Part shown: in pieces, positions 41,202 through 49,982 of the stretch
Layout of the letters: each line of letters begins with the position of its first letter
Position numbering within the stretch: position 1 is the first letter of the stretch
Assembly (NCBI GenBank): GCA_036488085.1
Contig: DASXHZ010000074.1
Location: 5,211-69,210, forward strand
Length of the DNA stretch: 64,000 bases
From: DASXHZ01 sp036488085
Lineage (GTDB): Bacteria; Acidobacteriota; Thermoanaerobaculia; Gp7-AA8
Reading direction: 5' to 3'
Program-made: the position numbers and the translations under genes
Notes under the pieces: model-generated
Seen by the model: the letters and a program-made list of their open reading frames with translations, nothing else
Told to the model about the DNA's origin: nothing
Databases searched by the model: none

Positions 41202-42383
41202 CTACGGCAAAAGATTCACGTCGATCGTGATCTTTAGCCGGAGACGGCGGTGATTGCGGATCTCGTCGAGGGAGAGGTTCAGCGGGATGCTGACTTCCTT
41301 CACGAGGCCATCCGTCGCGCGGCGGTCGGTGGGGGGTGGGGCGGTGGCCGTTGCGGTCTGCGCTCCTAGTTGCGGGAGCGAGTCGAGGATGCCTGCGGGC
41401 AGTGGGATCTCGATCGAGGCCATCGGAACCTCGGTCATCAGATCGGGGAGGCCGGCAACCGGGCCTGACGTTGCGTAGTAATCGGTGACGTCCTCGAATG
41501 GATTCTCTTGAAGTGTGGGCGAGGCTGGCGGCGGAGGCGGTGGCGGCTCGGCCTTCGAGCCGACGAGCTCCGTCGCGACGAGCGGGATGCTCTCATCCGC
41601 GTCGTCGTCGATGACGAATCCGGCTGCGGGCTTGGGCTGGGGTGTGGGAGCCGGCCTTAAAGGCGGCTTGGCTGCTGCCTTCGGAGCCGGCTCGTCGTCG
41701 ATGTCCTCCCACAGCGAGTCGGCGCCGGGCGCACGCTCGGCGGTGGGGTTGAGGATCTGGATGTCGCGATCGATCGGCTCGGAGCCTTCGAGGTTGTACT
41801 TCTTGATCAGGTGCGCGAGAACGAGCTGCGTGATCCCTTTCAGCGTCTCCTCGACGCCGATGCCGGTCGTCGCCACCGACCCGAAGGACGGCGCGTGGAA
41901 AGTCTTGTTGACCTCCGCGTCCATCTCCGGGACCGGCAGCGCGTTTGGCAGGTCGCGTTTGTTGTACTGCATCACGATCGGGATCTCGCGGATCCGGACG
42001 CCCTGCCGTTTGAGGTTGTCCTCGAGGTTCTGCAGTGACTCCAGGTTGGCGTCGAGCGCGAAGTCCTGCGAGTCGGCGACGAACACGATCCCGTCGGCTC
42101 CCTTGAGCACGAGCTGGCGGGTCGAGTTGTAGTAGACCTGCCCCGGGACGGTGTAGAGCTGCAGCTTCGTACGCATCCCGCGGATCTTGCCGAGGTCGAG
42201 GGGGAGGAAGTCGAAGAAGAGCGTGCGATCGGTCTTCGTCGCCAGCGAGAGCATCTTGCTCTTGCTGTTCGACGGCAACGAATCGTAGATGAACTGCAGA
42301 TTCGTCGTCTTTCCGCAGAGACCCGGACCGTAATAGACGATCTTCGCGGTGATCTCTTTGGTCGCGTAGTTGAAGAGGACCAT
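41202..42383 (-). CDS. MglA-like Ras-family GTPase with long C-terminal extension
   Basis: Residues 1-197 are an MglA-type small GTPase: P-loop GPGLCGKTT (19-27), the MglA switch TVPGQVYYNSTRQ (78-90), and NKRD (141-144). MglA relatives set cell polarity or drive gliding with a partner of MglB type; none is nearby. The last 195 residues are Pro/Ala-rich and acidic, ending in a beta-rich segment (VSIPLNLSLDEIRNHRRLRLKITI), a layout seen in MglA-like proteins outside Myxococcus. Confidence 0.92.
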   Translation of the reverse strand: MVLFNYATKEITAKIVYYGPGLCGKTTNLQFIYDSLPSNSKSKMLSLATKTDRTLFFDFLPLDLGKIRGMRTKLQLYTVPGQVYYNSTRQLVLKGADGIVFVADSQDFALDANLESLQNLEDNLKRQGVRIREIPIVMQYNKRDLPNALPVPEMDAEVNKTFHAPSFGSVATTGIGVEETLKGITQLVLAHLIKKYNLEGSEPIDRDIQILNPTAERAPGADSLWEDIDDEPAPKAAAKPPLRPAPTPQPKPAAGFVIDDDADESIPLVATELVGSKAEPPPPPPPASPTLQENPFEDVTDYYATSGPVAGLPDLMTEVPMASIEIPLPAGILDSLPQLGAQTATATAPPPTDRRATDGLVKEVSIPLNLSLDEIRNHRRLRLKITIDVNLLP

Positions 42384-42448
42384 GGGAGTGGATGAGGGTA
42401 CTGCAACTCCCCAAAATTTTCATATGATGCGCGGCTTCGGAGGTGCAG

Positions 42449-44056
42449 ATGCGGTCGAAGTGGACCCCTGTATTGCCCATCCTTCTCCTTTTGCTGCCGA
42501 TCGCGGCGCAGGCCCAGGCGCCCGGCGTCTACGCCATCACCGGCGCGACGGTGCATCCGGCCAATGGTCCGGACATCGTCAACGGTACGGTACTGATCCG
42601 CGACGGTCTGATCGAGGCGGTCGGCGCGAACGTGGCCATCCCGCCCGATGCCGCGGTCATCGACGCCAAAGGGGCGCATGTTTACCCAGGCCTGATCGAT
42701 GCCCAGACGTCGCTCGGCTTTCCGTCGGCGCGTCCACAGACGCGCCGACGCGGCGGTGGGGGGCAGCGCGGTGCCCAACAGGAACAGCTTCCCGAGACGT
42801 CGCCGGCCTACATCGCCATGCGCAACGTCAACCTGACGGACGACGACATCGATGCGGCCCGCGGAATCGGCGTGACGACGATCGTCACCGCTCCCGCGTT
42901 CGGCATCTTCAACGGCCAGTCCGCGGTCCTGAACCTCGGCACCGGCACAGCCGAGGAGCGGGTGATCAAGTCGCCGGCAGCGATGCAGATCTCGTTCAAT
43001 CCGCGGCCGGCGTGGACCTTCCCCGACTCGCTGATGGGCGTCATCGCGTACATCCGCCAGACGATGCTCGACGCGCAGTGGTACAGCAGCGCGCGGGCGG
43101 TCTACGACAAGAACCCGACCGTCGGCCCGCGGCCTGAGACGAGCGAGTCGCTCGAGGCGATGCAGCCGGTGATCGCGAAGAACCTCCCGGTCGTCTTCGT
43201 CGCCGACGGCGAGCTGATGATCCGCCGCGCGCAGAAGATCGCGAGCGAATTCGGACTCCGGTACATCATCTCCGGCGGCCGGCAGGGCTACCGCTTCGCC
43301 GACGATCTGAAGGCCGCGAACGTCCCGGTGCTCGTCTCCGTCAAGTGGCCGATCGCTCCGACGTCAAAGGAAGATCGTGAGGAGCAGCCGCTCCGGGTCA
43401 TCCGCGACCGGCAGCTCGCCCCGACGACACCTTCCGTCTTCGTGAAGAGCGGCGTCACCTTCGCACTCGTCTCGGGCGCTGGGAAGACGGGCGACTTCAT
43501 CCCCGGAATCCGGAAGGCGATGGACAACGGTCTCTCCGCCGACGACGCGCTGAAGGCGACGACCATCTGGCCGGCGCGGATCTTCGGCGTCGACCGGCAA
43601 CTCGGGTCGCTGGAGCACGGCAAGATCGCGAACGTTGTCGTCAGCGACAAGCCAATCTTCGACAAGGAAGCGAAGATCACACGCGAGTTCGTCGACGGCC
43701 GCGAAGTGCGGCTGCCGTCGCCCGATAAGAAGGCAGGCGAGAGCGCGCCTTCGGCGGTCGACGGCACTTGGCGCCTCACGGTCCGCTCGTCGCAGGGCGA
43801 CGTCGCCGTCACGGTGACGTTGCACAACGAGAACGGCGCGCTCACCGGCACGTTCTCGGGCGACAAAGGCTCGGGCGACATCCGCAACGGCAGCTTCGAC
43901 GGAACGACGGTCGAGTTCACGGTTGCGGTGAAGGGCCAGAGCGAGACTGAATCGAGCGACTGGGTCTTCCACGGCACGCTCGACGGCACCTCGATGAGCG
44001 GCTCGGTCACCACGAGCCTCGGCACGGTCCAGTTCACCGGGAGCAAGGGACGATGA
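42449..44056 (+). CDS. Secreted amidohydrolase-like protein, metal site absent, with beta-sandwich tail
   Basis: The 535-residue protein has a signal peptide (residues 1-22) and an imidazolonepropionase-like amidohydrolase fold (GATVHPANGPDIVNGTVLIRDG, then DNGLSADDALKATTIWPARIFG). The metal-binding HxH reads GLIDAQTS with no histidine, and the later His positions are also missing (VVFVADGEL), so it is probably not catalytic. The C-terminal 110 residues (AVDGTWRLTVRSSQG to FTGSKGR) form an extra beta-rich domain. The ATG at 42449 has GGAGG 5 bp before it. It overlaps the next gene by 4 bp. Confidence 0.87.
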   Translation: MRSKWTPVLPILLLLLPIAAQAQAPGVYAITGATVHPANGPDIVNGTVLIRDGLIEAVGANVAIPPDAAVIDAKGAHVYPGLIDAQTSLGFPSARPQTRRRGGGGQRGAQQEQLPETSPAYIAMRNVNLTDDDIDAARGIGVTTIVTAPAFGIFNGQSAVLNLGTGTAEERVIKSPAAMQISFNPRPAWTFPDSLMGVIAYIRQTMLDAQWYSSARAVYDKNPTVGPRPETSESLEAMQPVIAKNLPVVFVADGELMIRRAQKIASEFGLRYIISGGRQGYRFADDLKAANVPVLVSVKWPIAPTSKEDREEQPLRVIRDRQLAPTTPSVFVKSGVTFALVSGAGKTGDFIPGIRKAMDNGLSADDALKATTIWPARIFGVDRQLGSLEHGKIANVVVSDKPIFDKEAKITREFVDGREVRLPSPDKKAGESAPSAVDGTWRLTVRSSQGDVAVTVTLHNENGALTGTFSGDKGSGDIRNGSFDGTTVEFTVAVKGQSETESSDWVFHGTLDGTSMSGSVTTSLGTVQFTGSKGR

Positions 44057-45426
44057 AACAGATAGCAGAGCGCAGAGCGCAGATCGCAGGCTTCACCATC
44101 GCGTTGTGCTTGGGGTTCGCCGCGTTTGCACAAAACGTCACGGTCATCCGCGACGCCACGATCCTCACCATCACGCATGGAAAGATCGAGCACGGCTCTG
44201 TCGTCATGCGCGGCGGAAAGATCGTTGCGGTCGGTCTCGACGCGCAGGTCTCCGTCCCGTCCGGCGCGACGGTCATCGACGGTGCGGGCAAGTACGTGAC
44301 GCCCGGCATCATCGACACGCATTCGCACACCTCGGTCGACGGAAGCGTCAACGAGATCTCGCTGCCGAACAGCGGCGCCGTCCGCATCGGCGACGTACTG
44401 ACGAATGAGGACGTGAACGTCTATCGCCAGCTCGCCGGCGGGACGACCACCGCGCTCGTGCTCCACGGCTCGGCGAACTCGATCGGCGGCCAGAGCCAGA
44501 TCGTGAAGTGGAAGTATGGCCGGCCGCTTTCGGAGTGGTTCATCCCCGACGCGCCGCGCACGATCAAGTTCGCACTCGGCGAGAACCCGAAGAGCTCGAA
44601 CTTCCGTCCGCCTCCCGGCATCCCGGCGCAGTACCCGGCGACGCGCATGGGCGTCGAGGAGGTCATTCGCAAGTCGTTCCTCGACGCGAAGGACTACATG
44701 GCGAAGTGGGACGAGTACGACGCGCGCAAGAAGCGCGGCGAGAACCCGATCCCGCCGCGCCGCGACCTGATGCTCGACGTCATGGCGGACATCCTTCGCG
44801 GCAAGGTCGACGTCCACTCGCACTGCTATCGCACCGACGAGATCCTGATGCTGCTCAACCTCTCCGACGAGCTCGGGTTCAAAGTACGCGAACTGCATCA
44901 CGTCCTCGAGGGTTACAAAGTCGCGAGAGAAATCGCGGCGCACGGCGTTGGCGGTGGCACGTTCATCGACTGGTGGGGATTCAAAGCCGAGGCGTATGAC
45001 GCGATCCCGTACAACGTCGCCATGATGGAGAACGCCGGCGTCGTCACCGTGGTCAATTCCGACTCCGACGAGCTCGCGCGCCGGCTCAATCTCGATGCCG
45101 CGAAGGCGATCAAGTATGGCGGCCTCTCGGAGGACGAGGCGCTGAAACTCTGCACGATCAACGGCGCGAAACTGCTGCGCCTCGATCACCGCCTCGGGTC
45201 GATCGAGGTTGGGAAGGACGCCGATCTCGTGATCTGGACGGGACATCCGTTCTCCACCTACTCCCGCGTCGAGACCACCTTCATCGAAGGCGACGTCTAC
45301 TTCGACCGCACGAAGGACCTCGCCATGCGCGCCGAGCTCGCGAAGGAAAAGCGCGACCGGCTCAAGAAGGAAGCGGACGAGGAAGGGAAGAACAAGAAGG
45401 GGAAGAAGGAGCCGGCGAATGGTTAA
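44053..45426 (+). CDS. Secreted imidazolonepropionase-like amidohydrolase (complete metal site)
   Basis: The 457-residue enzyme has a signal peptide and the full amidohydrolase ligand set: H-S-H in GIIDTHSHTS near residue 95, VDVHSHC, LHHVLEG and the catalytic Asp in VNSDSDELARR. It is the likely active member of the three-gene cluster; the substrate could be a cyclic amide or peptide. The first codons of the signal peptide are encoded by a four-unit AGAGCGC-type heptamer array (44060-44087), giving the odd residues QIAERRAQIAG. It overlaps its neighbours at both ends. Confidence 0.9.
   Translation: MKQIAERRAQIAGFTIALCLGFAAFAQNVTVIRDATILTITHGKIEHGSVVMRGGKIVAVGLDAQVSVPSGATVIDGAGKYVTPGIIDTHSHTSVDGSVNEISLPNSGAVRIGDVLTNEDVNVYRQLAGGTTTALVLHGSANSIGGQSQIVKWKYGRPLSEWFIPDAPRTIKFALGENPKSSNFRPPPGIPAQYPATRMGVEEVIRKSFLDAKDYMAKWDEYDARKKRGENPIPPRRDLMLDVMADILRGKVDVHSHCYRTDEILMLLNLSDELGFKVRELHHVLEGYKVAREIAAHGVGGGTFIDWWGFKAEAYDAIPYNVAMMENAGVVTVVNSDSDELARRLNLDAAKAIKYGGLSEDEALKLCTINGAKLLRLDHRLGSIEVGKDADLVIWTGHPFSTYSRVETTFIEGDVYFDRTKDLAMRAELAKEKRDRLKKEADEEGKNKKGKKEPANG
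44060..44087 (+). repeat. Coding heptamer array, AGAGCGC type
   Basis: Four 7-bp units in register (AGATAGC, AGAGCGC twice, AGATCGC) lie at codons 3-12 of the amidohydrolase and are read as part of its signal peptide. There is no inverted partner arm. It is the same heptamer as at 489, 41091 and 51300. Confidence 0.75.
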
Positions 45427-46732
45427 GCGCACTGCACTTCTCCTCGGCATCGCCGTCTCCGCGCTGCAGCTTTCCGCGCAATCGGTGATCCTCAACAACA
45501 ACGGCAAGAAGCCGACCGTCGCGATCAAGAACGCGATGGTCGTTCCGGTCACGGCGGCCGTCTGCAACAACTGCACGATCGTCTTCAGCGGGGGCAAGAT
45601 CACCGCGATCGGCGCGAATGCCGCCGTGCCCGACGACGCGATGGTGATCGACGGAACGGGCCTGCGGGTCTATCCCGGCATGATCGACTCCGGCACGCGC
45701 ATCGGACTCACCGAAGTCGAGTCCGTCCCCGGCACGAACGACATCTCCGAGCTCGGCGACCTGAATCCGAACGCGTTCGCCGCCATCGCGCTCAATCCTC
45801 ACAGCAACGTCATTCCGGTGACGCGCATCAACGGCATCACCGCGGCCGTCGCGTCGCCGGGCGGCGGCATCGTGTCGGGTCAGAGCGCGCTGATTCAGCT
45901 TTCGGGGTGGACTCCGAAGGAGATGCTGATCCAGTCGCCGCTCGCCCTCAACATCAACTTCCCGCGCCTCCGGACGTCGTCGTTCGACGACCAGCCGCAG
46001 GACGAGGAGGCGGAGAAGGAAGCGCGTAAGTCGTATACCGAGCAGCTCGACAAACTGCGCGATCTCTTCCGCGACGCGAACGCCTACGCCAAAGCGGCGT
46101 CGGCGCGGATGAAGGACGTGAACGTCAAACGCTTCGATCGTGACGTGATGCTCGAGTCGATGGTTCCGGTCGTCCAAGGACGCGTGCCGGTGATCATCCA
46201 CGCGAACCTGGAGCGCGACATCCGCGCCGCGATCAAGTTCGCCGACGAGGAGAAGATCAAGATGATCCTCGCCGACGCGGACGACGTCGCCCGCGTGATC
46301 CCCGACCTCAAGAAGCGCGACATCCCAGTGATCCTCGGCCCGATTCTCGCCATCCCGCCGCGTGAGGACGATCCGTATGACCTCATCTTCACGAACGCGC
46401 AGAAGCTGAACGAGGCGGGCATCCGCTTCTCGATCCAGTCCGACGACGCGCACAACGCGCGGAACCTGCCATACCACGCCGCGATGTGCGCCGCCTTCGG
46501 ACTGCCGAAAGACGTCGCGCTGAAGGCGATCACGATCTATCCGGCGCAGATCTTCGGCGTCGCCGACCGCATGGGATCGCTCGAAGTTGGCAAACGCGCC
46601 GATCTCTTCATCTCCGACGGCGACCCGCTGGAGATCACCACGAACGTCAAGCGCGTCTTCATCGACGGCGAAGACATCCCGATGGATTCGTATCAGACGT
46701 TGCTGTATAAGAAGTTTTTGGCGCGACCTTGA
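45419..46732 (+). CDS. Secreted amidohydrolase-like protein, HxH absent
   Basis: The 437-residue protein has a signal peptide (residues 1-20) and an amidohydrolase fold (YPGMIDSGTRIGL, VPVIIHANLERD, FSIQSDDAHNAR, GVADRMGSLEVGKRADLFI). The H-x-H motif is replaced by DSGTR, but a His (IIHAN) and the SDD aspartate remain, so metal binding is altered rather than wholly lost. It overlaps the previous gene by 8 bp, forming a three-gene operon. A GNRA-loop hairpin follows at 46743. Confidence 0.88.
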   Translation: MVKRTALLLGIAVSALQLSAQSVILNNNGKKPTVAIKNAMVVPVTAAVCNNCTIVFSGGKITAIGANAAVPDDAMVIDGTGLRVYPGMIDSGTRIGLTEVESVPGTNDISELGDLNPNAFAAIALNPHSNVIPVTRINGITAAVASPGGGIVSGQSALIQLSGWTPKEMLIQSPLALNINFPRLRTSSFDDQPQDEEAEKEARKSYTEQLDKLRDLFRDANAYAKAASARMKDVNVKRFDRDVMLESMVPVVQGRVPVIIHANLERDIRAAIKFADEEKIKMILADADDVARVIPDLKKRDIPVILGPILAIPPREDDPYDLIFTNAQKLNEAGIRFSIQSDDAHNARNLPYHAAMCAAFGLPKDVALKAITIYPAQIFGVADRMGSLEVGKRADLFISDGDPLEITTNVKRVFIDGEDIPMDSYQTLLYKKFLARP

Positions 46733-46742
46733 CTTGTAATTT

Positions 46743-46766
46743 ATCCCGCGCCGAAAGGCGCGGGAT
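46743..46766 (+). terminator. GAAA-tetraloop hairpin after the amidohydrolase operon
   Basis: A perfect 10-bp stem (ATCCCGCGCC, loop GAAA) starts 11 bp after the stop. There is no T-tract, so termination here would need Rho, or the hairpin protects the mRNA end. Confidence 0.6.
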
Positions 46767-46913
46767 CAGTGGTTACACCGCGCTACGTGTTCCGAAGAGC
46801 TACGAACGAACCGTTCACGCCCTTCGGAGTGCCCAGCGCAATGTAACCGTAGATCCCTCGCTGCGCGAGGGATAAACTACAGAACCAGAACCAAACTGCT
46901 CTTTCACAACCAG

Positions 46914-47075
46914 CACCGCTGCAGTGAACGGGAAGCCGGTGAGATACCGGCGCGGCCCCCGCCACTGTGACCGGCTACGAATCGCGCATCGCTTCGAGAG
47001 AAGCCCCACTGCAAACCAGCGGGAAGGGCGCGCGAGGAGGACGACCCGGAAGCCAGGAGACCGGCTGCATCGGTG
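46914..47075 (+). promoter_or_regulatory. Cobalamin (B12) riboswitch aptamer
   Basis: The leader holds the conserved cobalamin core, in order: GGGAAGCCGGTGAGA (46930 onward), CCGCCACTGTGACC, and AAGCCAGGAGACC (47050-47062). The outer helix P1 pairs 46914-46924 with 47065-47075 with one mismatch. It should switch expression of the downstream btuB according to intracellular adenosyl- or methylcobalamin. A separate hairpin (stem ATCCCTCGC) at 46852-46872 lies just upstream. Confidence 0.95.
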
Positions 47076-47107
47076 ACTTCAATTCACAACTTCGGAGGGA
47101 AGTCGCC
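47072..47107 (+). promoter_or_regulatory. Ribosome-binding-site hairpin of the riboswitch
   Basis: GGTGACTTC (47072-47080) can pair with GAAGTCGCC (47099-47107) with one G-U pair, placing the GGAGGGA ribosome site (47094-47100) in the loop and stem. The first four stem bases are shared with the 3' strand of P1, so folding of the aptamer and of this hairpin are linked. Confidence 0.7.
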
Positions 47108-48901
47108 GTGAACGTTTTCGCTATTCTTCTATTTCTCGCCACCCAACAACCACAACCCCCTGTCACCGACACCATCGTCGTCACCGCGTCCGCGTTGCCG
47201 GAGAGCGTCGAGTCGACACCGGCGGCCGTCACCGTTCTGACGAAGAGCGACATCGACGAGCACGAGGCACGCGACGTCGCCGATGTTCTGCGCGACGTCC
47301 CGGGGCTCACCGTCAGCCGCACCGGCAGCTCCGGCCACGCGACCTCGCTCTTCACTCGCGGCGCCGCTTCGACGCACACGCTCGTGATGTGGAACGGCAT
47401 CGAGATCAACAATCCCTACTTCTCCGGCTACGACTGGGGACGCTTCTCGACCGTCGGCGTCGAGCAGGTCGAGGTTGTGCGCGGGCCGTACTCGTCGCTC
47501 TACGGCTCCGAGGCGGTGGCGGGGGTGGTCAACGTGATCACGACGCCGAAGAAGAGCGGAGCGAGCGGGGTCGTCGAAGCTGGCAGCCACGGTCTCCGCA
47601 ACGGCAACGTCGAAGGCTCGCTCGTGAGCGCGTCGCAGCTCGTGAGCGGATCGCTCGAGCGCCGGGAGGACGACGGCTTCTCCGCGAACGACGACTTCGC
47701 GCAGACGAGTGCGAACGCGCTCTGGAAGTGGACGGCCCGTCCGAATTTTTCTCTCGGTCTCGCCGGCCGTTACACCTCCTACAACCTCGGTATCCCGACG
47801 AACCTGAGCGCCGATCTGACCGCGCTCGTCCCGAGCCTGTTCCGCCGGCAGAGCGGCACCGAGCGGCAGTTCGCCCTTCCGCTGTCGCAGACCCTCGGCG
47901 CGTTCTCATACGACCTCACACTCTCGGAGAGCCGCAATAACGATCGCTTCTCCGACCCGGAAGACCCGTTCGGCACCGTCTCCTCGCAGACGACGTCGAC
48001 GACGCATCGCGCGCGCCTGGCCACCCGCACCGCCACCGGCACTCTAGGGACGTTCGTCGCCGGCGCGGAGTGGGCGCGCGCCGAGGTGACGGACGTGAAC
48101 AACTTCGGCGCGAACCTCGATCACAACCGGCGGACGGAGAAGTCGCTCTTCGCCGAGGATCGTTACTCACACGCGATCGGAAGCGAGCGGCTGGAAGTGA
48201 GCGCCGGCGCGCGCTACGACGACTTCGACACGTTTGGCAGCCAGGTGTCGCCGCGCATCGCCGCCGCGATAATCGCCGGTGCGAACAAGTTCCGCGCAGC
48301 CTTCGGCGAGGCGTTTCGCGCACCGTCGGTCGGTGAGTTGTACTTTCCGTTCAGCGGGAACCGCGATCTGAATCCGGAGCGGAGCCGCAGCACGGAAGTT
48401 GGTTACGACCGCACGTTTGCGACCGGCTCTCAGGTCTCGGTCACGGCGTTCCGCAGCACGTATCGCGATCTCATCACGTTCGACAACACGAAACTGGCCT
48501 TCGCGAACATCGGCCGCGCGACGGCACAGGGCGTAGAGCTTGGCGCGTCGCATTCCATAGGTGCGATGTACGGCTCGCTCTCCTATACATGGCTCGACAA
48601 GCCGCTCCCGCGCCGTCCGCGCAACAGCGGCTCGATCTTCGTAGGCTACCGCGCCGGTGGCGTCGACACGAACATTGAGCTCGCCCGGACTGGCGCCCGC
48701 GCCGACGTCCTGCCGGTGCTCCCGTTCAACGCGATCACCGACCGCGCTTACACGACCGTCGACATCAACGTACAGATGCACCTCGATCGCGTGACACCGT
48801 TCGTGAAGCTCGAAAACGCGACGAATCAGCGCTACGAGACGGTGGCCGGCTACCCGTCGCCGCGACGGAGAGCGAGCCTCGGCGTCCGATTCACTCTGTA
48901 A
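47108..48901 (+). CDS. btuB: TonB-dependent vitamin B12 receptor (BtuB type)
   Basis: The 597-residue protein has a signal peptide (VNVFAILLFLATQQP), a TonB-box-like DTIVVTAS, a plug domain (VTVLTKSDIDEHEARDVADVLRDVPGLTV, RGAASTHTLVMWNGIEINNPYFSGYDW, VVRGPYSSLYGSEAVAGVVNVIT) and a barrel ending in a terminal aromatic strand (RASLGVRFTL). It imports corrinoids across the outer membrane. GTG 47108 has a GGAGGGA site 7 bp before it; a longer frame reading back into the riboswitch is rejected. No btuCDF genes are present. Confidence 0.94.
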   Translation: MNVFAILLFLATQQPQPPVTDTIVVTASALPESVESTPAAVTVLTKSDIDEHEARDVADVLRDVPGLTVSRTGSSGHATSLFTRGAASTHTLVMWNGIEINNPYFSGYDWGRFSTVGVEQVEVVRGPYSSLYGSEAVAGVVNVITTPKKSGASGVVEAGSHGLRNGNVEGSLVSASQLVSGSLERREDDGFSANDDFAQTSANALWKWTARPNFSLGLAGRYTSYNLGIPTNLSADLTALVPSLFRRQSGTERQFALPLSQTLGAFSYDLTLSESRNNDRFSDPEDPFGTVSSQTTSTTHRARLATRTATGTLGTFVAGAEWARAEVTDVNNFGANLDHNRRTEKSLFAEDRYSHAIGSERLEVSAGARYDDFDTFGSQVSPRIAAAIIAGANKFRAAFGEAFRAPSVGELYFPFSGNRDLNPERSRSTEVGYDRTFATGSQVSVTAFRSTYRDLITFDNTKLAFANIGRATAQGVELGASHSIGAMYGSLSYTWLDKPLPRRPRNSGSIFVGYRAGGVDTNIELARTGARADVLPVLPFNAITDRAYTTVDINVQMHLDRVTPFVKLENATNQRYETVAGYPSPRRRASLGVRFTL

Positions 48902-49870
48902 CTAATGCCGCACTCCTCGGTGGCGGCCGCTGCGCAACGTCGGCTGCCACCCAAGCTGCACGACTTCGAAATCGCCCGCTTTGATCGCGCTGAACGCGGG
49001 GTTCAGCAGGTCGTTGTCCCAGTGCGTGTCGTAGGTGCCGCTGACGTACATGTCGGTGCCGTTGTCGGCGACGATCAGACCGTAGGTCTTCATCGCCTGG
49101 AAGATCCGCTGCAGCGGCGCCGGAAAACCGGAGATGTTCTTGCTCGCCTTCAGCCGCAGCCGTGCGCCCATCGGCAACGCGCCGTTCGTGGAGCCGGCGC
49201 GATGCGACGCCGGGAAGACGTAGCCGTTCGTCGAGCGCACCGTGACGCGGAACGCATGGCGGATCGGATCGCTGCCGTATACCTCGTCGTAGCGCACGAG
49301 CCCCGGCAGAATCGCGAGGCCCGCGGCGTCGGCGCTCGTCCACTCCTCGGGACGGCGCGCGTTCGAGTCGAGCGGAAAGATCGCGCCGGAACCCGCCTCC
49401 CACCGATTCAGCGACGTGTTCCAGTGCGTCGCGTACAGCTCGTACAGTACGCGTGCATCGCGATCGACGAGAAGCATGTGCCGGTCGCCGTCCGCATTCG
49501 GATCGTTGCCGGCCAGGCCGCCCTCGATCCACTTCTGCTGCGTCTTCGCTTCGTCCGGAATCGGATATTCGCCGTGATCACTCTCATCGTCCGATTCGAC
49601 GAACGCGACGTTCACCTTTGGCTGTGAGCCGTCGACCACGACGTACGGAATCCCGTAGATCGGCGCGGTCGAATCGCCGCTGTCGCCGCCGAAGTCCGGA
49701 TGCATGCCGCGCGACGCGCCGACGAAGGCGATGTAATTCGCGCTTTTCGGATCGACCGGCGCGCTGCTGATGTCGGCGTTCCACCAGTTGTCGGGCGGAA
49801 AGAGCGGCAGCGGAGCCGGAAGCGGTCCGCCGACCGTGGCCGCGAACAGTAGAGCCCCTATGAGGTGCAC
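48902..49870 (-). CDS. Secreted protein of unknown function
   Basis: The 322-residue protein (GTG start at 49870) has a signal peptide (residues 1-17) and a beta-rich body that begins FPPDNWWNADISSAPVDP. Conserved-looking segments follow: HPDFGGDSGDSTAPIYGIPYVVV, DGDRHMLLVDRD and AGLAILPGLVRYDEVYGSDPIRHAFRV. This pattern recurs in secreted proteins of soil bacteria, but I cannot name the family. It is convergent with btuB, stop to stop. Confidence 0.75.
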   Translation of the reverse strand: MHLIGALLFAATVGGPLPAPLPLFPPDNWWNADISSAPVDPKSANYIAFVGASRGMHPDFGGDSGDSTAPIYGIPYVVVDGSQPKVNVAFVESDDESDHGEYPIPDEAKTQQKWIEGGLAGNDPNADGDRHMLLVDRDARVLYELYATHWNTSLNRWEAGSGAIFPLDSNARRPEEWTSADAAGLAILPGLVRYDEVYGSDPIRHAFRVTVRSTNGYVFPASHRAGSTNGALPMGARLRLKASKNISGFPAPLQRIFQAMKTYGLIVADNGTDMYVSGTYDTHWDNDLLNPAFSAIKAGDFEVVQLGWQPTLRSGRHRGVRH

Positions 49871-49982
49871 GCCTCCAAGCTACGCCGCGCGCGCCACTAA
49901 TTCTGTGATGGTCTTCACGGCGCCTTGAAGTCTATGTTGAGACGAAGCGAAACATCTCTAGTGCACCTGCGACGGCAGCGTC

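Noticed and set aside
43288..45603. A 771-codon open frame on the minus strand opposite the amidohydrolases
   Set aside because: It mirrors the coding frames of three real genes on the plus strand; GC-rich codon bias keeps the reverse frame open. It has no domain motif and is Arg/Asp-rich.
46967..47107. Extension of the btuB frame back into the leader
   Set aside because: It would translate the riboswitch core; a GTG with a good ribosome site at 47108 begins a signal peptide.
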